From Verrucomicrobiaceae bacterium (GTDB lineage: Bacteria > Verrucomicrobiota > Verrucomicrobiia > Verrucomicrobiales > Verrucomicrobiaceae): a DNA stretch of 64,000 nt. Made by a program: the position numbers and the translations under genes. Under the pieces are notes generated by a model. It was not told the origin of the DNA, searched no databases, and saw only the letters and a program-made list of their open reading frames with translations. Shown here one piece after another: positions 25,476 to 35,062 of the stretch (its first letter is position 1; every line of letters begins with the position of its first letter). The stretch is from positions 434,001-498,000 of the forward strand of contig JADJPW010000003.1 in the NCBI GenBank assembly GCA_016713035.1, in the 5' to 3' direction.

Positions 25476-26956
25476 TGGGTCACTTTGGAAACGGTGCTGG
25501 CTGGTAACTCTCGTGTGCCGCCGTCTTTGCGCAGGGCGACGAGCACCTCATCGGCCAGGCCTTCCATCATCTCGGTCCAAAGGCGCTCGCGTCCGGCGAT
25601 CTTGTCATCTGCCCAGCGTCCGCAGAGGCTGGTGCCATCCAGTAGGACCACGAAATCGGGCTCCGCATGCCGCGTGAGCAGGCGCTGACGCAAATCTGCT
25701 GCGAGGCGGCGCTGCACCTCTGCCTCTGGCGTGGTGGCCATATTAAAAAGCAGCACCACCAGCGGTGAGCGCGGCTGCCACTGCGCGGCGAAGTCATCTT
25801 CATCCCCAGGAGCGATGCGTACATACTCCGCGCGGGTCAGGCCGCCGAATCGCTGCCGCACACCGCGATCCCAGGTCTCTTTGTGCACAGAACCCGTCTC
25901 CATACCGTGAACGAGCACCTCCACGAGCTGCTCACCGCCCTCGACCGCATGCAACAGACGGCGCAGGTGATTCCCCCAGCCCAGCGAGCGAGCGCGGGCA
26001 TCGATGGCACCATTCAGCCGTGCAGCGCCCAGGCCTGCCAACAGCAGGCGCGGCGCGATCACCAGCACCAGCAGCGTCCCGGCGTATAGATGAATCCACG
26101 GCAGCGCATCCGCAGGCTTCTCCGCTTTGCCAAGAGTGCGCCGCATGCCTGGCACTTCACTCAGCGGTACCTCCCGCCCCATCACGGCAGAAGCCGGGCG
26201 AAAAAGCGTGCCAAAGAAATACGCTGCACCGGTATCCCCCAGCAGCGTGCTCTCCCACACCGCGCGGTACTCGCGTGACCAACCACGCGCATACAGAGCC
26301 GCCGCACTCCCCAGCGCCATCAGCGCCGCGCCCACATGCAGCCAGCTCCGCAACTGCGCATGCAGCCTGCGCCATGCTAGCGGCCACGCTAAGTCCTCAA
26401 ACCGCGTGCGCACGGCATGCAGCACGGTGTTTTCATCGGCGGCGCTGCTTTTTTTCAGCCTACCCACGCCGTGGGCCAGCACCTCGGCCAACCAGCCACC
26501 GCGTCCAGCCATCGTGCGAGCTGGCAGCAGCTCACAGAGCAGGCCCAGCACCACCACCACGATATTCCACGCCACCAGCCCGACCAGCGGCAGAGCGAGC
26601 AGATTAAACTCACGCTCCTGGCCGAGATCCGTCATGGCATAACCCGCGATAAAAGCCGCTGCCCAGCCCGCGATGGCCCAGGCACGGCGTCCCTGCGGCA
26701 CGCGTAGCGCAGCTAGGGCCTTGATGAGATCACCACGCCAGCCGACGGCCTCGTTTTCCAGCCAAGTGGCCCGTTTTTGCAAAAAGGAGGCCGTGCGATC
26801 ATCCAGAACATCACCCACGACATCCTCACTCTTCAAACCAGCGCGGGAATGGGCCGTGGCGGCGCGGCGGCGCTCCGCGTTCACGAGCGTCCCGTCAGCA
26901 TCGCCCTCTTCGAGGGCTCGCCAACGCAGGATGCGCAGCCAGTCGTTCCATTCCAT
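25472..26956 (-). CDS. DUF2868 membrane protein
   Basis: 494 residues. The N-terminus (WNDWLRILRWRALEEGD) is soluble. Three to four membrane segments follow: RRAWAIAGWAAAFIAGYAM, LPLVGLVAWNIVVVVLGLL, HVGAALMALGSAAALYA and LVLVIAPRLLLAGLGAARL. A C-terminal alpha/beta region with VVLLFNMATTPEAEVQRRLA and FVVLLDGTSLCGRW completes it. It is the partner gene of the GTPase, translationally coupled by an ATGA overlap. Together they look like a membrane-associated stress or remodelling module, but that is inference. Confidence 0.85.
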   Translation of the reverse strand: MEWNDWLRILRWRALEEGDADGTLVNAERRRAATAHSRAGLKSEDVVGDVLDDRTASFLQKRATWLENEAVGWRGDLIKALAALRVPQGRRAWAIAGWAAAFIAGYAMTDLGQEREFNLLALPLVGLVAWNIVVVVLGLLCELLPARTMAGRGGWLAEVLAHGVGRLKKSSAADENTVLHAVRTRFEDLAWPLAWRRLHAQLRSWLHVGAALMALGSAAALYARGWSREYRAVWESTLLGDTGAAYFFGTLFRPASAVMGREVPLSEVPGMRRTLGKAEKPADALPWIHLYAGTLLVLVIAPRLLLAGLGAARLNGAIDARARSLGWGNHLRRLLHAVEGGEQLVEVLVHGMETGSVHKETWDRGVRQRFGGLTRAEYVRIAPGDEDDFAAQWQPRSPLVVLLFNMATTPEAEVQRRLAADLRQRLLTRHAEPDFVVLLDGTSLCGRWADDKIAGRERLWTEMMEGLADEVLVALRKDGGTRELPASTVSKVTQ

Positions 26957-27049
26957 TTAGCGAGTAATCAATTCACAGGGGTTTCTACGGCTCTCTAACG
27001 CGGCTTGCGCTCCTTTCCAATCGCGTGTTTGAGGCAGCGCATTTTTCTC

Positions 27050-27922
27050 ATGACCACAACCACCCGCGATTACCTCCTGATGCACCTCGTCGTGGCGGCG
27101 TGGGGTTTCACGGCAATTTTGGGGAAGCTCATCACGCTGCCAGCGGTGGATGTCACCATTTGGCGCACTGGCGTGGCAGCGGCGTGCTTTGCCCTGCTCG
27201 CCCGGTTTACGGGTGGGCAAAAAATCAGCGCTTCACAGGCACTGCGCTTCGCGGCGGTGGGAGCGGTGCTGGGCATCCACTGGGTGCTGTTTTTCCTGGC
27301 TACACGGCTCTCGACCGCCTCTGTATGCCTCGCAGCGATGCCTACGGCCATGCTGTGGAGCTCACTGATCGAGCCACTCATCGACGGCACGCGAAAATGG
27401 CGGGCGCTGGAGCTTCTCGTCGGCCTCATGATGGTGGGAGCGGTGTGGATCATCTATCAAGTCGAGTTCAGCTACTGGAAGGGCTTCACCGTGGCGATCA
27501 TCGCCGCCGTGCTGGCGGCGGTCTTTGCGGTGATGAGCAAGCAACAAGTCGGCGCATGCCACTGGAGCCGAATCGGGGCCTGGCAGATGCTCGGAGCATT
27601 CATCGCGGCATTTTTGAGCCGCCCGCTGTTTGAGACCGGTTTTTGGCCTGTCGTGCCCGTGGGGCCAGATCGGCTCTGGATCGGCATTTTGGCCATTTTT
27701 TGCACCGTAGCGGCTTATGCGGGCTTTATGAAGGCGCTGCGCCAGATGTCGGTTTTCTCCATGAACGTGATTTACAATCTGGAGCCCGTCTATGGCATCA
27801 TCCTCGCTGCGCTGATCTTTGGCAGCAGTGAGTTCATGAGCCCAGGATTCTACTTCGGGGCCAGCATCATCATCGCTAGCGTGGTATCTCTGCCTTGGCT
27901 GCGCAAAGTGGTGGAAGCATAG
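27050..27922 (+). CDS. EamA-family (DMT superfamily) transporter
   Basis: About 290 residues with ten predicted membrane helices in two EamA repeats: LLMHLVVAAWGFTAILGKL, IHWVLFFLATRLSTASVCLAA, TAMLWSSLIEPLI, and in the second half YNLEPVYGIILAALIFGSSE. I chose the ATG at 27050 because it starts directly before the first helix. Substrate unknown; relatives export amino acids or metabolites. Confidence 0.9.
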   Translation: MTTTTRDYLLMHLVVAAWGFTAILGKLITLPAVDVTIWRTGVAAACFALLARFTGGQKISASQALRFAAVGAVLGIHWVLFFLATRLSTASVCLAAMPTAMLWSSLIEPLIDGTRKWRALELLVGLMMVGAVWIIYQVEFSYWKGFTVAIIAAVLAAVFAVMSKQQVGACHWSRIGAWQMLGAFIAAFLSRPLFETGFWPVVPVGPDRLWIGILAIFCTVAAYAGFMKALRQMSVFSMNVIYNLEPVYGIILAALIFGSSEFMSPGFYFGASIIIASVVSLPWLRKVVEA

Positions 27923-27997
27923 GTGCGTGGTCAATCGGTAAGACCGATCTGGATGCTTTGCAGAGATACCATTTGCCCGTTACATGTGGTAACTTTG

Positions 27998-28720
27998 ATG
28001 AATTCCTTTTTCCAATTAATACGGGACTTCTGCCGCAGAATGCGGGAGGGCAAATACCGGGTGGGGAGCACACTATCGCGTTTCATAGCCCGCGACGTGA
28101 AGAGAGAGGTGGAAATCGTCGGGAATTCCCGGCTTTCTGAGGGCTATGTCACCGTGAAAATGAGGACAACAAACCTGCTCTACGAAGCAGGCGGACTCGT
28201 CCCAAAGTCCGAGTTCGGGCCACCGACCGAGATTGCAATTAATGAACTCTGGCGTTGGACAGGTGCCAGTTGGGGTGGTTTGCCGGACAAGACATCAATT
28301 GTAGGCACCCACTTACTGGATACACGGCCTCTGGGCGGGGAGTCACGAAGCTTCGCTCGTGAAGTAGCCGATATGATAGCTCGGGCGTGGCCTCGAATTG
28401 CATTGTATATAATCGCTCCGCCTGTGTTCGCGTTTTTTCCAGTAGCTGCGGCGTTGCTTTTCATGTCAGGGAAGCAGCTCATATGGGGTTTTGACGATAT
28501 GCCTCTGGTTGCGATGTTCCTTGGCTTACTGGTTGGCGGCGGGATTGCCCTTCCGGCTCTTGGTCTCGTCATCCGCGTAGCCAGACGAGGCAAGCTGCAA
28601 ACAGCATGGATCATCACGCTGGTTGCAGCCACATTTGACTGCGCTGCAATTCCTCTCGCGAGTCATATAATAGATCGAGTGGAGCATCCAGATCGTTATC
28701 AGACTCACTCCGGCAGTTGA
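27998..28720 (+). CDS. Hypothetical protein with C-terminal membrane helices
   Basis: About 240 residues from the ATG at 27998. The first 130 residues are soluble with no motif I know. Then come three hydrophobic stretches: IALYIIAPPVFAFFPVAAALLFM, PLVAMFLGLLVGGGIALPALGL and AWIITLVAATFDCAAIPLA. The local sequence is more AT-rich than the neighbours, which suggests acquisition. No function can be given. Confidence 0.6.
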   Translation: MNSFFQLIRDFCRRMREGKYRVGSTLSRFIARDVKREVEIVGNSRLSEGYVTVKMRTTNLLYEAGGLVPKSEFGPPTEIAINELWRWTGASWGGLPDKTSIVGTHLLDTRPLGGESRSFAREVADMIARAWPRIALYIIAPPVFAFFPVAAALLFMSGKQLIWGFDDMPLVAMFLGLLVGGGIALPALGLVIRVARRGKLQTAWIITLVAATFDCAAIPLASHIIDRVEHPDRYQTHSGS

Positions 28721-28755
28721 GTGGATTTTCGTCGGGACCGCACCGAGTTACCCAG

Positions 28756-28796
28756 GATAAATCCTGCATAATCTTGAAAATCCTGTTAATCCTGTC
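28756..28796 (+). repeat. Nonamer array (AATCCTG words)
   Basis: Four 9-bp units of the type NNAATCCTG lie in the 193-bp gap between the hypothetical gene and the glycosyltransferase. No inverted partner is seen. The rest of the gap (28721-28912) holds nothing else I recognise. Confidence 0.7.
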
Positions 28797-28912
28797 CTCG
28801 TTTCCGTTCAGCACGTTTGGCATCTTTTTCATACGTAAGTTGGTCAATCGGGCTGCGCTGCCGCATTCGCACTTGGCAGCACGGCGGCTCGCGGCCAGAA
28901 TCGGGCACCCGC

Positions 28913-29722
28913 ATGCCGCTGCCACTGTCCATTTCCATCATCTCGAAAAACGAGGAGGCGAACCTGCGGCGATGTCTCGCCAGTGTGGCTGGGCTAGCGA
29001 CGGAGATCGTGATCCTCGATTCGGGCTCCACGGATGCCACGGCGCAGATCGCGGCGGAGATTGGTGCCCGGTTTATCCACCAGTACTGGCTGGGCTTCAC
29101 CGCGCAGAAAAACAAGTGCCTGGAGCTCTGCACGCAGCCGTGGATTCTGAATCTTGATTGCGATGAAGAGGTCTCGCCAGAGCTTGCGGCTGCGATTCGT
29201 GGCTTTTTCGAGTCCGGTGACGACCAGCGACATCACGGCGCTGAGATGGCGCGGCGCACCTGGTTCCTCGGACGCTGGATTTATCACGGCGACTGGTATC
29301 CAGACCGCAAGACGCGCCTGTTTCGCCGCGAGGGCAGCCGCTGGGCCGCTGAGGGCGGTGGTCAGGTGCATGAGCGGCTGGAGGTGGCGGGCAGCCTCAC
29401 CCGCATCGACGGCGATCTGCTGCATTACTCTTTCCAAAACATCCGACACTACCTGATCAAGCACGCGGCTTACTCGGATGCCTTTTTGCAGACGCAGCAG
29501 GTGAAGCAGAAGCGCTGGTCCCTGCTCCACACGCTGTTCCGGCCGCTGTGGCGCTTTTTCCGCGCTTATGTGCTGCGCAGGGGATTCCTCGATGGCTTCC
29601 CTGGTCTATGGATCGCGGTGGCGACGGCGTTTTTCGCCTTTGACCGCTATGCACGCGTGTATGAGGCCGAGAAGGCCACCACCACGACTCCGACGACTCC
29701 GACGACTCCGCCAACGGCATGA
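28913..29722 (+). CDS. Family 2 glycosyltransferase (WaaE/KdtX-like)
   Basis: 269 residues from the ATG at 28913. GT-A fold motifs: SISIISKNEEANLRRCLASV, EIVILDSGSTDAT, and WILNLDCDEEVSPEL in the DXD region. RLFRREGSRW and VHERLEV follow, as in WaaE-type lipopolysaccharide core glucosyltransferases. A C-terminal hydrophobic segment (GLWIAVATAFFAFDRYA) may touch the membrane. The last residues are a 9-bp tandem repeat encoding TTP units. The stop overlaps the next gene (ATGA). Likely acts in envelope polysaccharide or LPS assembly. Confidence 0.9.
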   Translation: MPLPLSISIISKNEEANLRRCLASVAGLATEIVILDSGSTDATAQIAAEIGARFIHQYWLGFTAQKNKCLELCTQPWILNLDCDEEVSPELAAAIRGFFESGDDQRHHGAEMARRTWFLGRWIYHGDWYPDRKTRLFRREGSRWAAEGGGQVHERLEVAGSLTRIDGDLLHYSFQNIRHYLIKHAAYSDAFLQTQQVKQKRWSLLHTLFRPLWRFFRAYVLRRGFLDGFPGLWIAVATAFFAFDRYARVYEAEKATTTTPTTPTTPPTA

Positions 29723-30825
29723 AGATCGCCCTGCTTCATCATCAAATGATCCGCGGCACGGCGGTGGAGATTTTCCTGGGCGAATTCGCCAAAAAACTGG
29801 CCGCAGCAGGCCACGAGCCTATTTACATCACCTCACTGACCACGGAGGCCATTCGTGCCGAGCTGCCGGGGCGGTGGGAATTGCTGCCAAGACTGCGCCT
29901 GGGGCCGCTGGCACGGAAGTGGCACTTTGACCGTGCAGCGCCGCGTGCGGCGGAAGCTGCGGGTGCAGATATCAGCATCGGTTTTGGCCGCACCACGCGG
30001 CAGACGATCCATCGCAACGGCACCGGCTGCCACCGGCTCTATGGCCAGCTTTTGCCCACACTCCAGCGCTACAGCCCCGCGCATCTGTATGAGCTGTACC
30101 TGGAGAAAAAACTGCACACCAGTGGAGCGACGACACGCTACTTGACCAGCTCTGCCCGCGTCGCAGCACAGCTCCAGGGCATCTACCACACGGATGGGGA
30201 GCGTTTCCGCATCCTGACACCGCCCGTCGAGACGCAGCTCTTCCGCCCGGCAGAAAACCGTGCTTCCACCCGCGAGCTGATTTGCCGGAAGCTCCATACC
30301 GATCCAGCGCAGCGCGTGCTGCTCTTTGTCTCCCTCAGCCACAAGCGCCGTGGGCTGGAGTCCCTGCTGGAGGCCATGCCGCAGCTCGATGCCACACTCT
30401 GGATCGTCGGACGTGGCCTCAGCGCGGCGACTCAGGCACGCATCACACAGCTCGGCATCGCGGCAAAGATACGCAGTGTGCCCGTGACCAGTCAGCTCGT
30501 GGAGCTTTATCAAAGCGCGGATTGGTTCATCCATCCGACGCAGTATGACGCCTTCTCATCCACCGTGCTGCAAAGCATGGCCTGTGGCCTCCCCGGCATC
30601 ATCTCCGTGATGGATGGTGCCGTGGATCATGTGCGCCATGAAGAGAATGGCCTCATGCTCTACCACCCGCAGCAGCCCGTGGAGCTAGGGGCACGCATCC
30701 GTGAGGCCCTGGCGCTGCCCGCCGCCCGCCGCGATGAAATGGCCTCCGCCGCACGCCAATCCGTGCTCCCCTTCACCTGGGAGCGACATCTGGCCGAATG
30801 GGAGGACGTGATGCGCGGTGTTTGA
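29719..30825 (+). CDS. Family 4 glycosyltransferase (WaaG-like)
   Basis: 368 residues, GT-B fold. N-terminal MKIALLHHQMIRGTAVEIFL, acceptor-side GRTTRQTIHRNGTGCHRLY, linker LTSSARVAAQL, RILTPPVETQLF, and a C-terminal nucleotide-sugar region with LFVSLSHKRRGLESLLEAM and IHPTQYDAFSSTVLQSMACGLP (the E-x7-E motif is degenerate). It is translationally coupled to the GT2 gene, so the two probably add successive sugars in one envelope glycan pathway. Confidence 0.88.
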   Translation: MKIALLHHQMIRGTAVEIFLGEFAKKLAAAGHEPIYITSLTTEAIRAELPGRWELLPRLRLGPLARKWHFDRAAPRAAEAAGADISIGFGRTTRQTIHRNGTGCHRLYGQLLPTLQRYSPAHLYELYLEKKLHTSGATTRYLTSSARVAAQLQGIYHTDGERFRILTPPVETQLFRPAENRASTRELICRKLHTDPAQRVLLFVSLSHKRRGLESLLEAMPQLDATLWIVGRGLSAATQARITQLGIAAKIRSVPVTSQLVELYQSADWFIHPTQYDAFSSTVLQSMACGLPGIISVMDGAVDHVRHEENGLMLYHPQQPVELGARIREALALPAARRDEMASAARQSVLPFTWERHLAEWEDVMRGV

Positions 30826-30916
30826 TGGCGTCTTGGGAGCCCCGGATCGACCACGACATGCTTCTCTGCGCAAACTTCGGATCGAGCGTGGCGTACTCAA
30901 CTCTGCAATCCACGCC

Positions 30917-32359
30917 ATGCAGCTCCCTTTTGATCGCCGCACCTTCCTGAACCGCTCCGCATACGGCATCGGCGGCATCGCATTGGCCACGCTGCTGCAG
31001 GAGCAGGGGCTACTAGCGACCTCCGAGCAGGCGAAGGCAGCGCACTACGACCTCAAGCCGAAGCAACCGCATGGCTTCGGCCAGGCAAAGGCGATGATCA
31101 GCATGTTCATGCAGGGAGGTCCCAGCCAGATCGACCTCTTTGATCCGAAGCCAGAGCTCATGAAGCTCGATGGCAAAGAATTCCCCGGCGAAGTCAAATA
31201 CGATGACGCAGCAGGTGCCAGCCGTGAGGTGATGGGCCCCCAGTGGAAATTCAAAAAACACGGCCAGTGCGGCATGGATGTGAGTGAGCTGCTACCGCAC
31301 TTCGCAGGCATCACGGATGATGTCACACTCATCCGCAGCATGCACACAGGCGTGAACAATCACGGCCAGAGCATCTACGCCCTGCTCAATGGCCAAGCCA
31401 CTGGCGGCAGGCCCACTCTAGGCTCCTGGCTCACCTATGGTCTAGGCAGTGAAAATCAGGATCTACCGGCCTACGTCGCCCTCACAGATCCACGCGGCCT
31501 GCCCGTGCTCGGTGTGGATAATTGGAGCAACGGCTGGCTGCCCTCTCTTTTCCAAGGCACCGTCATTCGTAGCAAGGAGCCACGCATTCCCAATCTCGAT
31601 GCCCCATTGAGCCTGAAGGGCGAGGCGCAGGAGCGCTACCTCAACTTCGTGCAACGGCTGAACCGCGATCATTTGGCCTCCAGACCGGGTGAAAGCGATT
31701 TGGAGGCACGGATTCAGAGTTTTGAGCTCGCCGCACGCATGCAGACAGCCGCGAAAGAAGCGCTCGATCTGTCAAAAGAGAGCGCTGCCACGAAAAAGCT
31801 CTACGGATTGGATCATCCGGCTACCGCAGAGTTCGGCACACGCTGCCTCATCGCCCGGCGACTCGTCGAGCGCGGTGTGCGCTGCATCTCACTCTTCACT
31901 GGGAATCAGACCTGGGACCACCACCAGAGCATCATGACAAATCTCCCTGCGGCCTGCCAATATGTCGATCAGGGAGCAGCAGCGCTCGTCATTGACCTAA
32001 AGCAACGCGGCCTGCTCGATTCCACCATCGTCCACTGGGGCGGAGAAATGGGCCGACTGCCCGTGATCCAGAACCGCAGCGGCGCCAAAGATCGCCGTGC
32101 AGTCGGGCGCGATCACAACACCTACGGCTTCAGCATGTGGGTAGCCGGTGGCGGATTCAAAGCTGGCTACACCCATGGCGAGACAGATGAATTCGGCCAT
32201 AAAGCGGTCAAAGACGTGGTGAACCACTTCGACTACCACGCCACGCTGCTCCACCTCTTCGGACTGGATCCGAAAAAGCTCACCTACAAGCGCAACGGCA
32301 CCAATCAGGTGCTCGTCGAAAACCCACAGGCTCGCGTCGTAACCGAGCTGCTGGCCTGA
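30917..32359 (+). CDS. DUF1501 Tat-exported protein
   Basis: About 480 residues from the ATG at 30917. The twin-arginine leader is FDRRTFLNRSAYGIGGIALA. Family blocks: AKAMISMFMQGGPSQIDLFDPKP, FKKHGQCGMDVSELLPH, LGSWLTYGLGSENQDLPAYV, VERGVRCISLFTG, HWGGEMGRLPVIQ, GRDHNTYGFSMWVAGGGFKAG, and HFDYHATLLHLFGLD. DUF1501 belongs to the alkaline-phosphatase/sulfatase superfamily and usually pairs with a PSD1 gene. Here it stands alone after the glycosyltransferases. Confidence 0.92.
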   Translation: MQLPFDRRTFLNRSAYGIGGIALATLLQEQGLLATSEQAKAAHYDLKPKQPHGFGQAKAMISMFMQGGPSQIDLFDPKPELMKLDGKEFPGEVKYDDAAGASREVMGPQWKFKKHGQCGMDVSELLPHFAGITDDVTLIRSMHTGVNNHGQSIYALLNGQATGGRPTLGSWLTYGLGSENQDLPAYVALTDPRGLPVLGVDNWSNGWLPSLFQGTVIRSKEPRIPNLDAPLSLKGEAQERYLNFVQRLNRDHLASRPGESDLEARIQSFELAARMQTAAKEALDLSKESAATKKLYGLDHPATAEFGTRCLIARRLVERGVRCISLFTGNQTWDHHQSIMTNLPAACQYVDQGAAALVIDLKQRGLLDSTIVHWGGEMGRLPVIQNRSGAKDRRAVGRDHNTYGFSMWVAGGGFKAGYTHGETDEFGHKAVKDVVNHFDYHATLLHLFGLDPKKLTYKRNGTNQVLVENPQARVVTELLA

Positions 32360-32366
32360 TTTTGCC

Positions 32367-32754
32367 TCAGGGCTCACGGGAATTCACATCCCACTGGGCA
32401 GCGGCGAGTAGCAGCCAGCCAAGCATCAGACTCAGGCCACCAAAGGGTGTCACAGCACCGAGAGACTTGATTTGAGTGATGGCGAGCACGTAGAGCGAGC
32501 CGCTGAAGAGAAGGATGCCCATGACGAGGCAGCGCCAGGCCCATTGAGCACGCTTGCCACCTGCGCTGGAGCACAGGGCCAACGCCACAGCCAAAACCGC
32601 GTGGATGAGATGGTATTGCACCGCTGTTTGCCAGTGAGCAAGCTCACCCGTGGCGATGAGCCTGTCATGCAGACTGCCGTGAGCACCACTCGCGCCGAGG
32701 ATGACGCCCAGCAGGCCCAGGATGGCAGAAAGACGAATGCGCAGGCTTTTTCAT
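32367..32754 (-). CDS. DUF423 membrane protein, frameshifted near the start
   Basis: About 128 residues after correction. The ATG at 32754 reads MKKPAHS and is out of frame. With four instead of five A bases (plus-strand TTTTT at 32747-32751) it reads MKSLRIRLSAILGLLGVILG, then ASGAHGSLHDRL, WQTAVQYHLIHAVLAVALAL, and GSLYVLAI, the standard DUF423 (YwdK-like) pattern with four helices. Without the correction only an internal GTG at 32621 is available. Function unknown. Confidence 0.8.
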
Positions 32755-32768
32755 GGTCGTGGGGAGAA

Positions 32769-33515
32769 TCACATCACCATGCCGCCATCCACCGTCAGCA
32801 CCTGTCCAGTGACGTAGCGGGCCTCTGGACTCGCTAGGTAAAGCGCAGCCGCAGCGATGTCTGCGGCCTGACCGAGATCACCGAGTGGGATTTTTTTGAG
32901 AATCTCCTCCTTCACCTGATCATTGAGAACATGCGTCATGTCAGTGGCGATGAAGCCAGGGCAGATGCAGTTCGCCGTGACTCCACGCCCCGCGAACTCG
33001 CGGGCGAGTGATTTGGTAAATCCGATGAGCCCGGCCTTGCTGGCGGCGTAGTTCGCTTGGCCAGCGTTGCCGATGAGGCCGATGACGCTGCTGATATTGA
33101 TGATGCGGGCTCCCTTTTGCTTCAGGATGCTGCGCTGGACGGCTTTCACCATGTTGAAGGCACCCTTGAGATTGGTATCGAGCACGATATCCCAGTCTTC
33201 CTCGCTCATGCGCAGCAGCAGGCCGTCTTTGGTGACGCCGGCGTTATTCACCAGGATGTCCACATGATCGTAGTCGGCGAGGATTTGCTTCCCCACTTCC
33301 GCACAGGCGGCTGCATCAGCGACATCGAGAGCGTAGCCCTTGGCCGCACCGGGGTGGGTAGCGTTGATCGCGTCCGCAGCGGCTTGTGAGTTGGCCTGGG
33401 TGCGGCTGACGATGGCGAGCTTGGCACCTTCCGCAGCGAAGGCTTCAGCAATGGCTTTGCCGATGCCGCGTCCGGCACCGGTGACGACGGCGACTTTGTC
33501 TTGGAGTTTTCCCAT
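32769..33515 (-). CDS. fabG: 3-oxoacyl-[acyl-carrier-protein] reductase
   Basis: 248 residues, classical short-chain dehydrogenase. Cofactor loop VVTGAGRGIGKAIAEAFA (TGxxxGxG), VNNAGVTKDGLLLRMSEEDW, catalytic Ser in INISSVIGLIGNAGQANYAASKAG with the YxxxK pair, and the C-terminal DLGQAADIAAAALYLAS and YVTGQVLTVDGGMVM typical of FabG. It reduces beta-ketoacyl-ACP with NADPH in fatty-acid elongation. The other fab genes are not adjacent. Confidence 0.93.
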   Translation of the reverse strand: MGKLQDKVAVVTGAGRGIGKAIAEAFAAEGAKLAIVSRTQANSQAAADAINATHPGAAKGYALDVADAAACAEVGKQILADYDHVDILVNNAGVTKDGLLLRMSEEDWDIVLDTNLKGAFNMVKAVQRSILKQKGARIINISSVIGLIGNAGQANYAASKAGLIGFTKSLAREFAGRGVTANCICPGFIATDMTHVLNDQVKEEILKKIPLGDLGQAADIAAAALYLASPEARYVTGQVLTVDGGMVM

Positions 33516-33648
33516 TCTTCTGACTTAGACAGTGTTTGCGTGCTGGCAAGGCTGTCATGAGTGCCATTTGGGACCGGCTTTGATCCACACCTGCCACATT
33601 CACATCGTGATGGATGTGAGGGTGAAGGAGCTGAGAGGGGGGATGATG

Positions 33649-34980
33649 TCAGGCTAGCTCGGCCAGTAGGGCTTGGTTGAGCCGCACGCCGCTGGAGAAG
33701 TTTGCGATGGGGTAGTTCTCGTTGGGGGCGTGAGCCTGGCAGTCTGGTAGCGCGAGTCCGAGGAGTAGGGTATCAGCCCCGAGCACGTCTTTGAATGCCT
33801 GCACGATGGGGATGCTGCCGCCTTCGCGAATGAGGGCGAGTTTTTGACCGGGGAATGCTTTTGCCAGGGCTCGCTGCGCGGCCTGGCCGATGCTGGAGTG
33901 CGGGTCCATGAGGTAAGGCATGCCGGTGTGGCCGGGTTTGATTTCCAGCCGTACTCCATCGGGCGTGTGATGCCGCAAATGATCGGTGACGAGCTTTAAA
34001 ACATGCTCAGGCTGCTGATCCGGCACGAGGCGGCAACTCAGCTTCGCAAAGGCCTTTTTCCCGATCACGGTCTTGGAGCCCTCCCCCTGATAACCGCCTC
34101 CGATGCCATTGACTTCGATGGTGGGCCGCGCCCATACTCGCTCACGGACGCTGTATCCAGGCTCACCAAACAGGCTAGGTGAGCCCGTGAGACTGAGCAT
34201 TTCTGCATCTGCATCCCCCAATGCGGCCCAGGCCTCTCTCTCCCACGCCTGGATGGGACGCACGCCGTCATAAAAGCCGCCCACGGCGACACGGCCTTCT
34301 GCATCATGCAGCGTGGCGATCAGCCGCGAGACTGCGGTGAGAGGATTCATGATCGCACCGCCAAAGATGCCGCTGTGCAGGTCGATCGTGGGTCCATGCA
34401 CCCAGAATTCCAGGCAGGCGATGCCGCGCAGCCCGTAGGTGAAGGTGCCCATGCCTGGAGCGACCATTCCAGTGTCGGAAATGGCCACGAGGTCACATTT
34501 GAGCTCCTCCGCGTGTTTCTGGAGAAAGGGCTTCAAATTAGGGCTGCCGATCTCTTCCTCGCCTTCGAGCAACAACGTCAAATTCACTGGCAAATCGGCG
34601 TGCGCGGCGAGTGTTTCGCTCAGGCCTTGGAGATGGGCCATGAACTGGCCTTTGTTGTCCGTAGCGCCACGGCAGTAGATGCGTCCGTCACGGATGGTGG
34701 GCTCAAAGGCGGGCGTTTTCCACTCATGCAGGGGCTCAGCGGGTTGGACGTCGTAGTGGCCGTAGAGCAGCACGGTGCGGCGTCCGGCGATATGTTTGTT
34801 TTTGGCCACGAGCACGGGGTGGCCCGGTGTCTCATGCAGTGTCGCAGTGAGGCCCATGCCTTTCACTTTGGCTAGGAGCCATTCGGCACACGCTCGCACG
34901 TCACCACGATGGGTGGAGTCGGTGGAGACAGAGGGGAAACGCAGGCAGGTGAGCAGATCGTCGAGTCCAGGGGGATTCAT
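33649..34980 (-). CDS. M20 family metallopeptidase (dipeptidase)
   Basis: About 443 residues from the ATG at 34980. Zinc-site motifs: VLLYGHYDVQPAEP, YCRGATDNKGQFMAHL, LLLEGEEEIGSPNL, and HAPNENYPIANF. The dimerisation or lid domain lies between (DLHSGIFGGAIMNPL, NGIGGGYQGEG). It follows the pattern of the carnosinase/ArgE-like group that hydrolyses dipeptides in the cytosol. No signal peptide. The 133 bp between this gene's end and fabG hold nothing I recognise. Confidence 0.92.
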   Translation of the reverse strand: MNPPGLDDLLTCLRFPSVSTDSTHRGDVRACAEWLLAKVKGMGLTATLHETPGHPVLVAKNKHIAGRRTVLLYGHYDVQPAEPLHEWKTPAFEPTIRDGRIYCRGATDNKGQFMAHLQGLSETLAAHADLPVNLTLLLEGEEEIGSPNLKPFLQKHAEELKCDLVAISDTGMVAPGMGTFTYGLRGIACLEFWVHGPTIDLHSGIFGGAIMNPLTAVSRLIATLHDAEGRVAVGGFYDGVRPIQAWEREAWAALGDADAEMLSLTGSPSLFGEPGYSVRERVWARPTIEVNGIGGGYQGEGSKTVIGKKAFAKLSCRLVPDQQPEHVLKLVTDHLRHHTPDGVRLEIKPGHTGMPYLMDPHSSIGQAAQRALAKAFPGQKLALIREGGSIPIVQAFKDVLGADTLLLGLALPDCQAHAPNENYPIANFSSGVRLNQALLAELA

Positions 34981-35062
34981 GGCGCTCGATGTTAGAGAGG
35001 CCACTGGCGATGCAAAGGGACAACTCGTGCCCACCTGGAGCTCTCTGCATCCCCTGCCCTAC

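Noticed and set aside
24519..25688. 389-codon plus-strand frame
   Set aside because: Antisense to the DUF3482 GTPase, whose P-loop and switch motifs are intact.
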